Program-made: the position numbers and the translations under genes
Shown here: positions 27,687 to 37,650 of the stretch, piece after piece
How the letters are laid out: the number at the start of each line of letters is the position of its first letter
How positions within the stretch are numbered: the first letter of the stretch is position 1
Source: Pseudomonas poae
GTDB lineage: Bacteria; Pseudomonadota; Gammaproteobacteria; Pseudomonadales; Pseudomonadaceae
Assembly (NCBI RefSeq): GCF_001439785.1
Contig: NZ_JYLI01000008.1
Location: 1-64,000, forward strand
Length of the DNA: 64,000 bases
Direction of reading: 5' to 3'
The notes under the pieces: generated by a model
What the model saw: only the letters and a program-made list of their open reading frames with translations
Told to the model about the DNA's origin: nothing
Database searches by the model: none

Positions 27687-28793
27687 ATGATCTTAGCAAT
27701 CCAGCCTGAGGAAACTGTGCGTTCCTTTGTGGAAAGAACTCTTTTTATCAAAGGAGCACATTCTTCCGAGAAAGTTTTTCGTCAATTTCCCAAACACCGT
27801 CCCTTAAGGGCGGATATCGCAATAATCGCTGAAATGCTGGGGTGGATTGGCTGCTACGGCTTGAACAAAATGCTTCATAGGCATACTAACTATCCGCTAA
27901 AGGGGGTTTTTAAGAATATTCAAGATATCTCCTACTCGGGTGACCAATACATAGGTGATTCAGGACTCTACGATTCAAATAGAAATCCATCAGGATTTTG
28001 TCCAGTTTGTGTAAAAGAAGATATGGAACGCCTAGGGTTCTCGTTCTGGCGGCGCGCTCACTGTTGTGAGCTGAAAGTCTGCGCTGAGCACAATGTAGAG
28101 CTAATCAAGCGCTGCCCCTCTTGTGACAAGCAGTTTTGTCATGGAGGTCATGATCTTGAAGTGATGTGGACCAGCTGCGAGGGCCTACATCTTACAGACT
28201 GCCCCGTGACGTTGAACACGGATCTTTATGAGCTGAAGAAGGCTCAGGTTTTCAGGGATATTCTGTCATTCTCCCATCACCTTTCGGAGGAGGCGGTTCT
28301 CACGGTTTTGGATGAAAGAATCGATCAAGACGATAACTTAAAGCGAGCAATCTGGAACTCCGGATCCAACATGCAGTTGGGAGATAAAGTTAAATGGCGG
28401 CTGGAGATTGTCAGGGAGGCAAGGTCTGTAAACAGGCTCCCACACAGGGAATCCACTGATTTTATTATCCAAGCTATAGTCGGAGCCTTTGAAAAATTTG
28501 CTGACTTTATTAGTGAGGTGAAAGCATACGGGGATAAGATTCGCCCGACCGAGTCACTGTGGTCGACTTATATATCAGGGCATCAAGAATCAACGCACTT
28601 TGTTGAAGAGGACTATGAACATGGTGTTGGGGTTTGGTGCTGTCCTTACCCAGCTAAGAAAATTTTGGGGCTTTGGGATTGGCGGCCGGTGTATTATCCC
28701 TGCTGCAACTTTGAGCGACCAAAGAGGAAAGGTCTTCAACCTCGACCCGAATGTGTTAAGAATGCGCCGCCGTGTATCTACAGGCTGAGATAG
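27687..28793 (+). CDS. TniQ-family target-selection protein (short)
   Basis: A 368-residue TniQ-type protein. Such proteins recruit the transposition machinery to a target site. The zinc-binding motif is clear: C105-x2-C108 ... H125 ... C132-x2-H135, then C143-x2-C146. It is shorter than TnsD (about 500 residues) and lies between the transposon end and the TnsD-like gene, read away from glmS. It may direct an alternative target (plasmids, CRISPR-like or another site) as second TniQ proteins do in other Tn7-like elements; the target itself is unknown. Confidence 0.75.
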   Translation: MILAIQPEETVRSFVERTLFIKGAHSSEKVFRQFPKHRPLRADIAIIAEMLGWIGCYGLNKMLHRHTNYPLKGVFKNIQDISYSGDQYIGDSGLYDSNRNPSGFCPVCVKEDMERLGFSFWRRAHCCELKVCAEHNVELIKRCPSCDKQFCHGGHDLEVMWTSCEGLHLTDCPVTLNTDLYELKKAQVFRDILSFSHHLSEEAVLTVLDERIDQDDNLKRAIWNSGSNMQLGDKVKWRLEIVREARSVNRLPHRESTDFIIQAIVGAFEKFADFISEVKAYGDKIRPTESLWSTYISGHQESTHFVEEDYEHGVGVWCCPYPAKKILGLWDWRPVYYPCCNFERPKRKGLQPRPECVKNAPPCIYRLR

Positions 28794-29261
28794 CTCTTAG
28801 AGCTAAGGTACTATACGAGGATTCTGATGCTGCCACGCAGTGTTTCATATAGGCATCGGTCATCCCTTCATACGGCAAGATTGGCATCCGCAATCTTTGG
28901 CTTGATCGACGGTACTGTTCACTCTCACTGCGGCACAAGGAAGGCAGAACTAATTACATATAGATGTCGAATTCAATCCTGAGCAAGACGTCCCGAACCT
29001 CGGGATAATCGTCAGGCTCAACCAACAGGCTGCAAGGGCTGCGTCGGTTGAGTGCAAGTACTGGGGCAACGTGCCACCTATCGGCGTGTGTACGGCTTCC
29101 TGGGGTGTTAGTCGCCTGCATATAAGCTCGTGGCCGCGGTATACGGAGCTCCAGAATGCTGACGGGCGCGAAAGGCCAACCCTAGGATCGAAATCTTACT
29201 CCTGTCCTTACACCTCGTTCGTGTATTCACCCGGCGTGAAGGGGCTACTGAAACTCCCTGG
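28794..29261. other. Gene-poor spacer between the two tniQ genes
   Basis: This 468-bp stretch between the convergent tniQ and tnsD genes has no ORF I recognise. Short reading frames on both strands lack family motifs and look like decayed or non-coding sequence. Confidence 0.5.
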
Positions 29262-30887
29262 CTATACCGCATTGCCCCGTTGTCGTGGAGAACCGTCGAC
29301 TTGGAGGTGCAGCACCGTTGACAAGTAGGCTCTGGACATAGCGTATCGGTCCCGATTTTCCAAGCAAGACGAGAGCATGGGAACCCTGGCATAAAGATCG
29401 GCCCTGGTGACCGGGCCCCGCTGCAGTTCAGCGATCGATTTGCACGCCCTTCGTAACGTGCTGAGGAGCCGAGAATCCCGGGCCTCCCAGTCAACGGAGT
29501 GCTTTCTAACTTGAGCAGGTTTGGCGAAGTTCTGCTCTTCGACCATCAACCATGCTTTGTCGTTTCTATAAAGCCAGGCATAGAGAGACGGGATTATGTT
29601 CCTCAGAGCTTGGACTCCCAGTTCAGGATGCAAGCCGTGCAGGTGTTGCCACTCCGCTCTGTGCTCCGCTATCTCCCGGGCTTGCCTAGCTTCAATAGCT
29701 TGGGCATTGATAACTGGATGCGCACGCAACAGCTTGTTGATCGTAGAAACAGTGATCTTAAACTCTTTACAAAGCTCCTGCTTTGAAATGCCCTTGCCCA
29801 GTTTCAACAGCAGATCTTCTTTGAGCCGGCCTTTTAGACGTTTGGGCCTGGGTGTGTTTTTAGTTTGAACCGCAGCGTTTGAAAGTGAGACTTGCTCATC
29901 AGGTCTTCGCGATGGAGCGCTTACGACTTGCTGGGCTAATCGGGCCACTTCAGTTTTGTAGGCCTCTATGAACGCGTGCAGGTCATCAAATAGCCAATCA
30001 ATCAACACCAGATGCTTAATAGGATGAATGCTTCTGCGGGGAGTACGGATAAGCTGGTTCATAAATGAATCAGTGCTTTTCTCATCTTCCGGCAATGAAT
30101 CAAACAGATGAAAGCGACGAAGCGGCTCTATGCGATCTAGCAGCGATGCAGATCGACCCTTTTGGAGCATAGCTGTTCGATAGGTCGCAACCACGGCGCG
30201 GGGCTCTAGAGACATTACTCTGCCTATGGCCGCAAGATCGATGACATTGTTTGCCAAGTTCAGAAAAGCCGGGCGTGACCACACCTTCTGTGATGAGGCC
30301 TGTTGGACCAAGCAGTCCTGCGTAGGTAGTGACCATTCAAACCTACCTGACCATCGCCTACTTTTGGTGGATACCATGAGCCAAGCTTGGTGGCGTGGAC
30401 AGATCAACATACCTGGATATTGGTGTGTGAGATGCCAGTACGCTACACCATGGGCGTACATATCCTCGCGCATACAATACGGACATGCTTTCAACGGGTG
30501 TTCAGCGCCAAAACCACTTGATACCAAGCCAAGTCGATATTTAAGCGAATCAATTCGATCGCCTTTTATAGTTTTTATTGCATCTTCAATTTTGGTTTTA
30601 TTTTGGAACGGTACAAATACTGAGAATATTGTGTGATGCAGAAGAATCGACTCAGCGTTTCCCCAATAATGAAATTCATTCTGTTCTAAAGCTGCTATGC
30701 CGCAAGGAATATCATGCTTTATAAATTTCTCAGATAGACCCAGCACGGCGGTCGATGTAGTCGCAGGGTCAAGGTTGCCCATTACCAAATGCTGCCGACT
30801 GCATAGGCTAAATAGTGTTTCGTCGGGTAGCCAGTCCAGCCGAGGGAATTGCCCTGTCACCCATTCTTGATCTGACGTGACGCTCAT
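29262..30887 (-). CDS. tnsD: TnsD-like target-site protein (TniQ family)
   Basis: 541 residues, comparable to Tn7 TnsD (508), which binds the 3' end of glmS and directs insertion downstream. The TniQ CCCH zinc motif is visible: C135-x2-C138 ... H155 ... C163-x2-H166. The C-terminal half has a helix-turn-helix (GISKQELCKEFKITVSTINKLL) that could read the glmS site. It is transcribed divergently from tnsA across a 713-bp region. The insertion next to glmS is the functional argument that this is the attTn7 targeting protein. Confidence 0.82.
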   Translation of the reverse strand: MSVTSDQEWVTGQFPRLDWLPDETLFSLCSRQHLVMGNLDPATTSTAVLGLSEKFIKHDIPCGIAALEQNEFHYWGNAESILLHHTIFSVFVPFQNKTKIEDAIKTIKGDRIDSLKYRLGLVSSGFGAEHPLKACPYCMREDMYAHGVAYWHLTHQYPGMLICPRHQAWLMVSTKSRRWSGRFEWSLPTQDCLVQQASSQKVWSRPAFLNLANNVIDLAAIGRVMSLEPRAVVATYRTAMLQKGRSASLLDRIEPLRRFHLFDSLPEDEKSTDSFMNQLIRTPRRSIHPIKHLVLIDWLFDDLHAFIEAYKTEVARLAQQVVSAPSRRPDEQVSLSNAAVQTKNTPRPKRLKGRLKEDLLLKLGKGISKQELCKEFKITVSTINKLLRAHPVINAQAIEARQAREIAEHRAEWQHLHGLHPELGVQALRNIIPSLYAWLYRNDKAWLMVEEQNFAKPAQVRKHSVDWEARDSRLLSTLRRACKSIAELQRGPVTRADLYARVPMLSSCLENRDRYAMSRAYLSTVLHLQVDGSPRQRGNAV

Positions 30888-31600
30888 GTGGCCTCCGAAC
30901 GGAATCAGAGGAAACGAGTTTAGCGGCCGGCTACTCGTGCTACGGATCAGTTTCGCCTAAACAGGCGGACGATTATTCACGAATCGTAGGTCCCATAACT
31001 GGGGGGAGTTAGCATATTTTTTTAATTACCGGGTCATCTATACATGCCTATTTTTGGCGCTCCAAGCACCGAAAACACTGGGAAGTCAGTAAAAAAGCGC
31101 CGGCGGAGGCGCAACTTGGCTGTTTTATTCCAGTTGTCAACCGACATTTTTCGGCGGTAACATGCATCATTAAGGGACGTTTACTAAAGGCAGTACTGAA
31201 ACTGAAGATGCAACAAACGACCGATGCAAGCTCTGCCTAATTAGCGTTGAGGTTACTATCAAAGTGCAGCTATCTCAAATGAGGTAGTTTGAGTGCCTAT
31301 TACTGAAGCTTGAGGAAAAACAACATGGAATCTGGATAGAAAACCCAGGAGCCAGATAGACAAAGGCCCAAGTGTGACCTTGGGCCTTTGAGGATAAGTC
31401 AGCTTTCGACTCCTGACGAATCCATTGTCTATCCCCTCGCGTAGGGCGTCAAGCCCTGCACGGCTCCGCTCGTCTCCAGAAAAGTATACTGCGCGTGGTG
31501 TAGCTATTGTCATGCCCGCGCTATTGGATGGCTTATTCAACCGATGTAGGTGGACTGTTATGTGTCACCTGCTAAGGATTGAATGGATGGTAGATAAAAA
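30888..31600. other. tnsD-tnsA divergent intergenic region
   Basis: 713 bp without a convincing gene. It holds a perfect 12-bp inverted repeat (31361-31390) and a GC-rich hairpin near 31117-31132. It must contain the promoters of tnsD and tnsABC. A 93-codon minus-strand reading frame (31259-31540) has no family resemblance and is left out. Confidence 0.5.
31361..31390. other. Perfect 12-bp inverted repeat upstream of tnsA
   Basis: CAAAGGCCCAAG and its complement flank a 6-nt loop (TGTGAC). Neither strand has a following T run, so it is not a simple terminator; it could be an operator or a structured mRNA leader controlling tnsABC. Confidence 0.6.
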
Positions 31601-32563
31601 GTGGATCTAAAAAAATCGTTACTCCGCATAATGGGCCGGCAAGGCCATTTCAAATGGGGAGATAATTACTTATCCGGAATTTACGCAGTCCCTGGTGAAG
31701 CACCCAAGGGCTCTCGTATATGCCGCCTTAATAGCAGGAAGCTTGGACGAGCACTGCATCTTCTTTCTACCCCTGAAAGAATCTTCGCACAACTGGCCCT
31801 TTATAATCCCGACGTCTTCGAGTTGCATGAGCAGAAATTGCTCAGCCCCATTCCACAAGTTCATCCACTTCAAGGAAACCCCTTAGCTGCTGGGCTGAAA
31901 CTTCTGCCAGTGAAGGGAACATCATTGGTTGCAGAGGAAATCGGTCTCAAACACGCTACGGCTGTCGTGACCTACGATGATGGTGAGCGCGAGAGGGTTC
32001 CCCACCCCTATTTGGGCGATCTGCTTCTCTATATCCAGCCGAAAGGCTCGGACCCCTACGCTGTGAACTGGACAGTAAAGTTGAGTGCGAAGGATTTTGA
32101 TGAGGTCGCTCGGGGAAGTTTGAAGAGCTTGGCAAAACAGAAAGAACACCGCGAGAAAGCTCGCTTGCGGCATGCCTTGGAAGAGGTTTACTACCACAGT
32201 GCAGGTATCAGAACTGTGAGGGTTTCCAGAGATCTGCTGGATCCAGTCCTAGTGGCCAACTTAGATCTTCTGTATGGCTACCATGATCGCGAGATCAGCC
32301 TCGAATCAAATCTTCTCGAGGATTTCTCACACGACATCGAAGACTGTGTCACTCAAGGGAGACGAGTAGCGTGCGTTGCCTTGATGTACGGACAGCGGTG
32401 GGGGCGACGTGATCTGTTTCTGACGAAGATCTACAAAGACATATGGGAGCGCAAGCTACCGGTCAGTTTGTTTGACCCGATCCTTATCGACCATCCATTG
32501 GTGACGTCTGCGCCGGATGTTCTGCAGGTCTATAGCTCACTTTTTGCCGGACTGTCCGAATGA
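31601..32563 (+). CDS. tnsA: TnsA-like transposition endonuclease
   Basis: Cuts the 5' ends of the element so that transposition is cut-and-paste. The 320-residue protein (Tn7 TnsA 273) begins at a GTG (31601); an internal ATG at residue 11 is an alternative. The catalytic triad of restriction-endonuclease type is visible as E59 (TPERIFAQLALYNPDV), D140 (LGDLLLYIQP) and K160 (VNWTVKLS). The C-terminal third is TnsA_C-like. Its stop overlaps the tnsB start by 4 bp. Confidence 0.88.
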   Translation: MDLKKSLLRIMGRQGHFKWGDNYLSGIYAVPGEAPKGSRICRLNSRKLGRALHLLSTPERIFAQLALYNPDVFELHEQKLLSPIPQVHPLQGNPLAAGLKLLPVKGTSLVAEEIGLKHATAVVTYDDGERERVPHPYLGDLLLYIQPKGSDPYAVNWTVKLSAKDFDEVARGSLKSLAKQKEHREKARLRHALEEVYYHSAGIRTVRVSRDLLDPVLVANLDLLYGYHDREISLESNLLEDFSHDIEDCVTQGRRVACVALMYGQRWGRRDLFLTKIYKDIWERKLPVSLFDPILIDHPLVTSAPDVLQVYSSLFAGLSE

Positions 32564-34593
32564 TCACTGGCTCTAAGCTGAGAGCACCTGAAGGATTCAA
32601 AGGGCTGACGAAGGATGTCGAATACTATTTCCTTGCAAGTGACGGCAGGGCAAACAGGGCACGCCTTGTATTTTTTGATGAAGAGGGCACCACTGCGAGT
32701 TTGCTAACGCTTTCCCGGCCTGAATTTGATATGGCGCTGACCAATGGTGATCTTGTGGAATGCGGTAGTGACGCCACACCTCCTTGGTTAATGGCCATCC
32801 AAGGCATTTCAGTGGAACAATTGGAAAAATATCGGGTAAGGGCAACGAAAAGCTACGATGAAATGGTTAACAAGCGTTATCTTGCCATAGCGGATTTGGT
32901 AGCCGATGCCGAGGAGATCCTCTCTAGCGACAATCCTGAATCGATCATCAACGCTCATGCTGCCAATCAATCTCCTTCTCAGAATGCAGCCCGGTTGAGG
33001 TTTTGGTTTTTTAGCTATCTGGTGTTCGGCCGCTCGAAGTGGGCGCTTATGCCCAAGTTCGACCGCTGCGGCAGAGGCAAAAGGGAACAGACCCCAGACG
33101 GGCAAATGTTGGGAAGGCCGCCAAAGTCAGGACGCAAATCCCGATCTCCTGCTACGCCCGAAATGCAGGCTTCTATCCTGAACGGGTTCATCAAATACAA
33201 TGATAAAACTAAATCTGACGCTGAAATCTTTGGTGCCGTGTTGTTGGGTGAATTCGGTTGTGTTCCTGTTACAACATCGACAGGAAATAAGCAGTTCTAT
33301 CATCCCGAAGGTAAGCCCTTCCCCACAAAAGGACAGTACGATTACTATCTTGGTCAGGCGATAAGTACCAAGGCGTATAGGAAAGCACGCAGAGGTATTA
33401 GTGGGGCTCGAGCTAAGTCTGGCTTTGTCGGAAGCTTTGCCCATGACCTGGTCAATGTAAACCAACTCGTTGAATTTGACGGCTATAACCCCAAAGGCAA
33501 GATATCTGGCTTGCTCGAAGGATCCGCTATGGATTCGGCCTGTATAGTTCGAGGGGTGTGTGGCCAGTCTGGTGCTGTAGTCGCCTTGGGTTTCTCCGAA
33601 AACAAAGAAACCATGGAAGCCTACCGCATGGCCCTGTTCTCGATGGCCATTTGCAAGGTCAAATTTGCGTCGTTGTTTGGCCTGACGATCAGAAAAGAAG
33701 ACTGGCCGACTTACGGTCTGCCGCAAAACATCGTCTTTGACCGTGGGCCAGGCTCAACCATGGGCGTACCGATTCGTTCAGAAGCAAGGGCCCGTGGCGA
33801 AATGATGAGTTGGTTATCCAGACTTGAACTGACTCCTACTCACTCGGGTCAGTCGAAAGCAACGGTTGAATCGTCGCATCCTAGGACCAAATCTGACAAT
33901 GATCAGCCAACACACTTTCATAGCTCTCTCAACTTTGTAGAGATATGCAAGCGGCATATTCTGCAAGCTATTTACGATAACCATGTTTCAGATGCTGAAG
34001 GGAGAATGACCCCTGAGATGTTGGAAGTGGGCTTCAGCCCCACCCCACATAACATTTACAACTTCTATAGTGATCTTGGTTACGATTCCGGCACGGAGTT
34101 AAGTTTTGACTACGCCGTGAGAGAATTCCTGACACTTCATCCGGCGCACATCAAAAGGAGTGGGGTATATTTTTATGGTCGTAAGTACAATTCATCGAAG
34201 CTAATTGACACCGAGGTTTTTGACCGCATTGCGCTCAATGGCAAGATACCGGTCAAAGCTTATGTGATGACCATGTGTGTCAGGCATATCTGGATCGAAT
34301 TAGAAGGCGTTTTGTACGAATTGGACTTTGTAAAGCCGGCGAGCGTACATCCCAGCAGCGTCGACATTTCGCTGTCGGATCTTCAAGTGCTCAATGATAA
34401 TCGGCTGCGCGGTAATGCGGAGCGTCGTGAGGAGAAGCCCGTAATCCTTCAGGATCGCAATGCCCAATTTCTTCACGCCACAGGCAAAGCCTGGGACAGT
34501 GGTACCCGCAAGACTGGGCGTCCTGCGAAGGGAGGAGCGGCTGAGCGTGATGCCGCCGACCAGAAGCGGTTGATGGGGAAAGGCAATGACTAA
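32560..34593 (+). CDS. tnsB: TnsB-like DDE transposase
   Basis: Integrase-superfamily transposase that binds the ends and joins the 3' ends to target DNA. The 677-residue protein has the catalytic triad D307 (LVEFDGYN), D394 (IVFDRGPG) and E437 (SKATVESSHP) in the integrase core, a helix-turn-helix-rich N-terminal half and a basic C-terminal region for TnsC contact. The start ATG overlaps the tnsA stop (ATGA), and it overlaps tnsC by 8 bp. Confidence 0.9.
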   Translation: MITGSKLRAPEGFKGLTKDVEYYFLASDGRANRARLVFFDEEGTTASLLTLSRPEFDMALTNGDLVECGSDATPPWLMAIQGISVEQLEKYRVRATKSYDEMVNKRYLAIADLVADAEEILSSDNPESIINAHAANQSPSQNAARLRFWFFSYLVFGRSKWALMPKFDRCGRGKREQTPDGQMLGRPPKSGRKSRSPATPEMQASILNGFIKYNDKTKSDAEIFGAVLLGEFGCVPVTTSTGNKQFYHPEGKPFPTKGQYDYYLGQAISTKAYRKARRGISGARAKSGFVGSFAHDLVNVNQLVEFDGYNPKGKISGLLEGSAMDSACIVRGVCGQSGAVVALGFSENKETMEAYRMALFSMAICKVKFASLFGLTIRKEDWPTYGLPQNIVFDRGPGSTMGVPIRSEARARGEMMSWLSRLELTPTHSGQSKATVESSHPRTKSDNDQPTHFHSSLNFVEICKRHILQAIYDNHVSDAEGRMTPEMLEVGFSPTPHNIYNFYSDLGYDSGTELSFDYAVREFLTLHPAHIKRSGVYFYGRKYNSSKLIDTEVFDRIALNGKIPVKAYVMTMCVRHIWIELEGVLYELDFVKPASVHPSSVDISLSDLQVLNDNRLRGNAERREEKPVILQDRNAQFLHATGKAWDSGTRKTGRPAKGGAAERDAADQKRLMGKGND

Positions 34594-35938
34594 CATCTTT
34601 TCTGCGCGCTTTGACGGGCTGGACAGGCTGGCTGATATCCGGAGTTTGATTACAGTGCAACCTGATCCGGTAGCCGGGCTTGAGGAGTTGAGCCCTGCAT
34701 TGGCCGCTGAGCGTTTGTCAGAGGTACTGAAGACGATATTCCTTCCCAACCAGTTTTCTTTGGACTTCATCAAAGACAGCGTTGATCGTGCGCGCAGCTT
34801 TTCGGCTGAGAGTTTCTCCACGGACCAGCAATATCAGCGGCGGCTGTATCACCCCCCTGAGAACGAGGCGTTTCCTATCTGCCTCACCGGCCTTGCAGGG
34901 GTTGGGAAGAGCCAAACTATTAGTGCGCTGATGAAGGTGATGCCTGGGCCTGCACCTTATGCATCCGCTCATTACCACGAACCTCATATATTAATCTCGT
35001 ACTGGTACGCCAGCGCCAGGGGTAAGGCTGGCGGCAGGCAGTTGTTGGAAGACTTTCTCGGTGGCGACGCGACAGGAGTAAGAGCGAATACATCAAAGCT
35101 ACTGACGGAGTGCAGGCGTAGAGTTAATCGTGATGGTGTATCACTAATGGTGCTCGAAGAGATGCAGCATCAGAGCACTGGACAAGGGGTAGCCCGCGTT
35201 ACGGATATTCTCCTCACCATGTCCGGGCTTGGGGTTCCGATGATCTATGTGGCCAACTACAGTCTCGGTCACAAATTGCTGACAAGGAACAGTGAGGACA
35301 AGCAACGGCTTCTCTCTGAACCCCGTGTCATGCTACCGGACCATCCTGACTCGAAGGCCTGGAAGGAGTATGTTCTAGAATGCATACGGGTGAGCGGAGG
35401 GCGCGTATCTGCAGATCCAAGTGCTCTGGTACATGAGCTGTATCGCTGGACGTTTGGTATAAAGCGTCTGGCGGTTCAACTGATCAAGGTGGCGTATCTT
35501 GAAACTCGTGCGGCCCGTCGCCATACGATTACTTTGGACGACGTCAACAAGGCATACCTTTCAGCCGCTTACTCCAGCAGCAGGGACGACGTCGAGGAGC
35601 TAATTCGCCTCAGCGTTCATAAGAGCAAAACCGGGGGGAGGCCTGACCTTAGTTGCCCGTTCCCGGTGCCGATGCCATCAAACGTCTTGAGCTTTGCCAA
35701 GGACGATCGCGCTTCACGAGTGAGCGAGAAGGTTTTTGTTTCATCCCTTACAGCCGAAGAGCGTAAGACTTTCGAGCAGCTCCATCCACCGGGTTCATCG
35801 TCCAATCTCCCGTCGAAGCCCAAGCGAGAGAAGAAGCCAGCATTGCCCGCGCAAACTCGGGAAGGCTTAGAGGATGCGTACAGCCGACTGCTATCAGAGT
35901 CCAAAGGGTCACCTAAGCCCAGAGGGCCTGCAAAGTAA
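34586..35938 (+). CDS. tnsC: TnsC-like AAA+ regulator of transposition
   Basis: ATP-dependent matchmaker between the target-site protein (TnsD/TniQ) and TnsAB. 450 residues with Walker A GLAGVGKSQT (102-111) and Walker B LMVLEEMQHQ (E191-E192). The C-terminal 80 residues are Lys/Pro/Ser-rich, probably for partner contact. It overlaps tnsB by 8 bp, so the tnsABC genes are translationally coupled. The convergent sirtuin gene follows after 45 bp. Confidence 0.88.
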   Translation: MTNIFSARFDGLDRLADIRSLITVQPDPVAGLEELSPALAAERLSEVLKTIFLPNQFSLDFIKDSVDRARSFSAESFSTDQQYQRRLYHPPENEAFPICLTGLAGVGKSQTISALMKVMPGPAPYASAHYHEPHILISYWYASARGKAGGRQLLEDFLGGDATGVRANTSKLLTECRRRVNRDGVSLMVLEEMQHQSTGQGVARVTDILLTMSGLGVPMIYVANYSLGHKLLTRNSEDKQRLLSEPRVMLPDHPDSKAWKEYVLECIRVSGGRVSADPSALVHELYRWTFGIKRLAVQLIKVAYLETRAARRHTITLDDVNKAYLSAAYSSSRDDVEELIRLSVHKSKTGGRPDLSCPFPVPMPSNVLSFAKDDRASRVSEKVFVSSLTAEERKTFEQLHPPGSSSNLPSKPKREKKPALPAQTREGLEDAYSRLLSESKGSPKPRGPAK

Positions 35939-35983
35939 GCGCTACGAAAGCGGTCGCGTTGCGCTCCCAAGACATTGTCAGTC

Positions 35984-36745
35984 CTATGAAAAGGGTGTGG
36001 CTTGCATCAGCGCAGGCAACACTTGCTCGGCCGAGCCCATGAGCATCAGCTCGTTTGGAGCCCCTAGGCAAACGTCTGCAATGTTGACGTTGATGACCGT
36101 CGCTCCAGATGTCGACGCGATTTCAGGAATATCCGCCGCAGGCCTGACGATTCCTGAAGTCCCTACAGAGATCAGAACGTCGCAATTTTTGACGTCAGCC
36201 AATGCTGCTTTCCAAGCCCCGGCAGGCAGATCCTCTCCAAACCACACAACTCCAGGTCGTAGTTTCCCATTGCACCGCTTACACCGTGGCGGCTCTACCC
36301 ATTGTCCTTCTGCAGAAACCTGAAATTGATCAGTCGTGAGTTCCGCTGGACGCTTGCAGGCAAAGCAGATCGGATTGATCAAGCTGCCGTGCAAATGCAT
36401 GACGTTCTGAGATCCCGCGCGCTCGTGCAGGTCATCGATATTCTGAGTGATAACCGAAACCTGTATGCCGGTGCTCGCCAGTCGGCTAATCGAAAGATGA
36501 GCGGCGTTTGGTTGGGCTTGGCCAGCTTGGGAACGCCGCCACAGGTACCATCCCCAGACCAGTTGAGGGTTCTCTCGAAAAGCCCGTGCTGTTTCCAACT
36601 TTTCAGGGTCGTGTTTCTCCCAAAAGCCTGTGAGCTTGTCCCGAAATGTTGGAATTCCACTTGCAGCAGAGACGCCGGCGCCGGTGAAAAACACGACTTT
36701 TCGAGCAGCAGCCAAGGCTCCGATAGCTCTATCCCAATCGTTCAT
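35984..36745 (-). CDS. NAD-dependent protein deacylase, sirtuin family
   Basis: 253-residue SIR2 deacylase that uses NAD+ to remove acyl groups from lysine. The GAGVSAASGIPTFR motif (22-35), QNID (101-104) and the catalytic His119 (HLHG) are visible, as is a zinc-binding C127-x2-C130/C155-x2-C158 set. The Y67-x2-R70 pair matches the class III (SIRT5/CobB) acid-binding motif, which favours succinyl or malonyl groups. It is the first cargo gene beyond tnsC, in the opposite direction. Confidence 0.93.
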   Translation of the reverse strand: MNDWDRAIGALAAARKVVFFTGAGVSAASGIPTFRDKLTGFWEKHDPEKLETARAFRENPQLVWGWYLWRRSQAGQAQPNAAHLSISRLASTGIQVSVITQNIDDLHERAGSQNVMHLHGSLINPICFACKRPAELTTDQFQVSAEGQWVEPPRCKRCNGKLRPGVVWFGEDLPAGAWKAALADVKNCDVLISVGTSGIVRPAADIPEIASTSGATVINVNIADVCLGAPNELMLMGSAEQVLPALMQATPFS

Positions 36746-37017
36746 CTGGGGACTTTCGCGTCTGTATCGTAAGTGATCGGGGAGTGATAGCTGATTTCGG
36801 TGGAAGAGCTGAAAACCGGACCCATTGGGGACACGTCAGGATCTGACGCTTCTTCGATCAGACCCGCCAGCAGCATCTGAAACGGATTTGGATAGTGACG
36901 CAGGAGAAATTTGGCGTCACGGCGTATCCGTTCGGGCAAAGATGAATCTTGGGATAGCTCAAGCAGAAATTTCCCCGTCTGGATGACTGCCCGTGTGCGT
37001 TCATTCGGCATGGTCAT
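36742..37017 (-). CDS. BPSL0761-family small protein
   Basis: A 91-residue protein from the ATG at 37017; an upstream ATG (37062) and TTG (37071) are also possible. The MPNERTRAVIQTGKFLLEL and LPERIRRDAKFLLRHYP motifs match a small uncharacterised family often seen in proteobacterial genomes. No function is known. Its 3' end overlaps the start of the sirtuin gene, which suggests co-transcription. Confidence 0.7.
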   Translation of the reverse strand: MTMPNERTRAVIQTGKFLLELSQDSSLPERIRRDAKFLLRHYPNPFQMLLAGLIEEASDPDVSPMGPVFSSSTEISYHSPITYDTDAKVPR

Positions 37018-37162
37018 AGTGAGGCCCTCAAAGTCATTGCGCAGGAGTAGTTGGTTACTCATTCTCGGCAATCTTCAGTTTAGCTCTGTTGAGCTGACAT
37101 GCCGATCTGCACTTTTTGCCGCTTTAGGTGCTCCTGCACTTCTTCGGCCACGGCTATGGGCG

Positions 37163-37647
37163 ATGAGCAACATCATCGTAAGGATTGCGCAAGGTTTGGA
37201 TGCAGTAGCCATCCGGCAGTCCATGCACCGCTGGATGGGAATACTGTGATTTCGTTTGAGCTTGAGCCGCCTTCAGTCGAAGAGATGGTCAAGCGGATGG
37301 AGGCGACGCTGCCGAATTACCCGTACTTGGTTGCTGTGCGAGACGACCAGGTCGCTGGCTCGCACACGCAGAAGCGCATCGTAGCGAAGTCGGGCGGGCG
37401 TGGTATGACGTGGTGCTGGCGATATGAGGACGCAAGGTTTTCACACAGCTCATGCCGGATCGTGTTGTCGAAAAAAGGCAGCGTGGGACTGCACAAAGCA
37501 CTTGGCCTCTCTCACATCGGCACGCATCCAGAGGTGGGATTCAAGCATGGTGCGTGGCAGGACGTTGGTTATTGCCGCACTGCGCTGGATGTCACGCATC
37601 CGCCAAAATCGCCCGAGCCATTCAGTGGGATCAATACGCAGATTTAG
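37163..37647 (+). pseudogene. Decayed GNAT acetyltransferase (phosphinothricin-type)
   Basis: Pieces in more than one plus-strand frame match the phosphinothricin/methionine-sulfoximine N-acetyltransferase family: MSNIIVR... (37163 frame), NTVISFELEPPSVEEM in a second frame, and GLHKALGLSHIGTHPEVGFKHGAW at the C-terminus. The middle part, which should hold the acetyl-CoA-binding RGRGVG motif, is scrambled by frameshifts. It is an inactive remnant in the transposon cargo. Confidence 0.75.
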
Positions 37648-37650
37648 TGA

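Noticed and set aside
31259-31540. 93-codon minus-strand frame upstream of tnsA
   Set aside because: It spans the perfect inverted repeat and has no recognisable domain; regulatory DNA is more likely.
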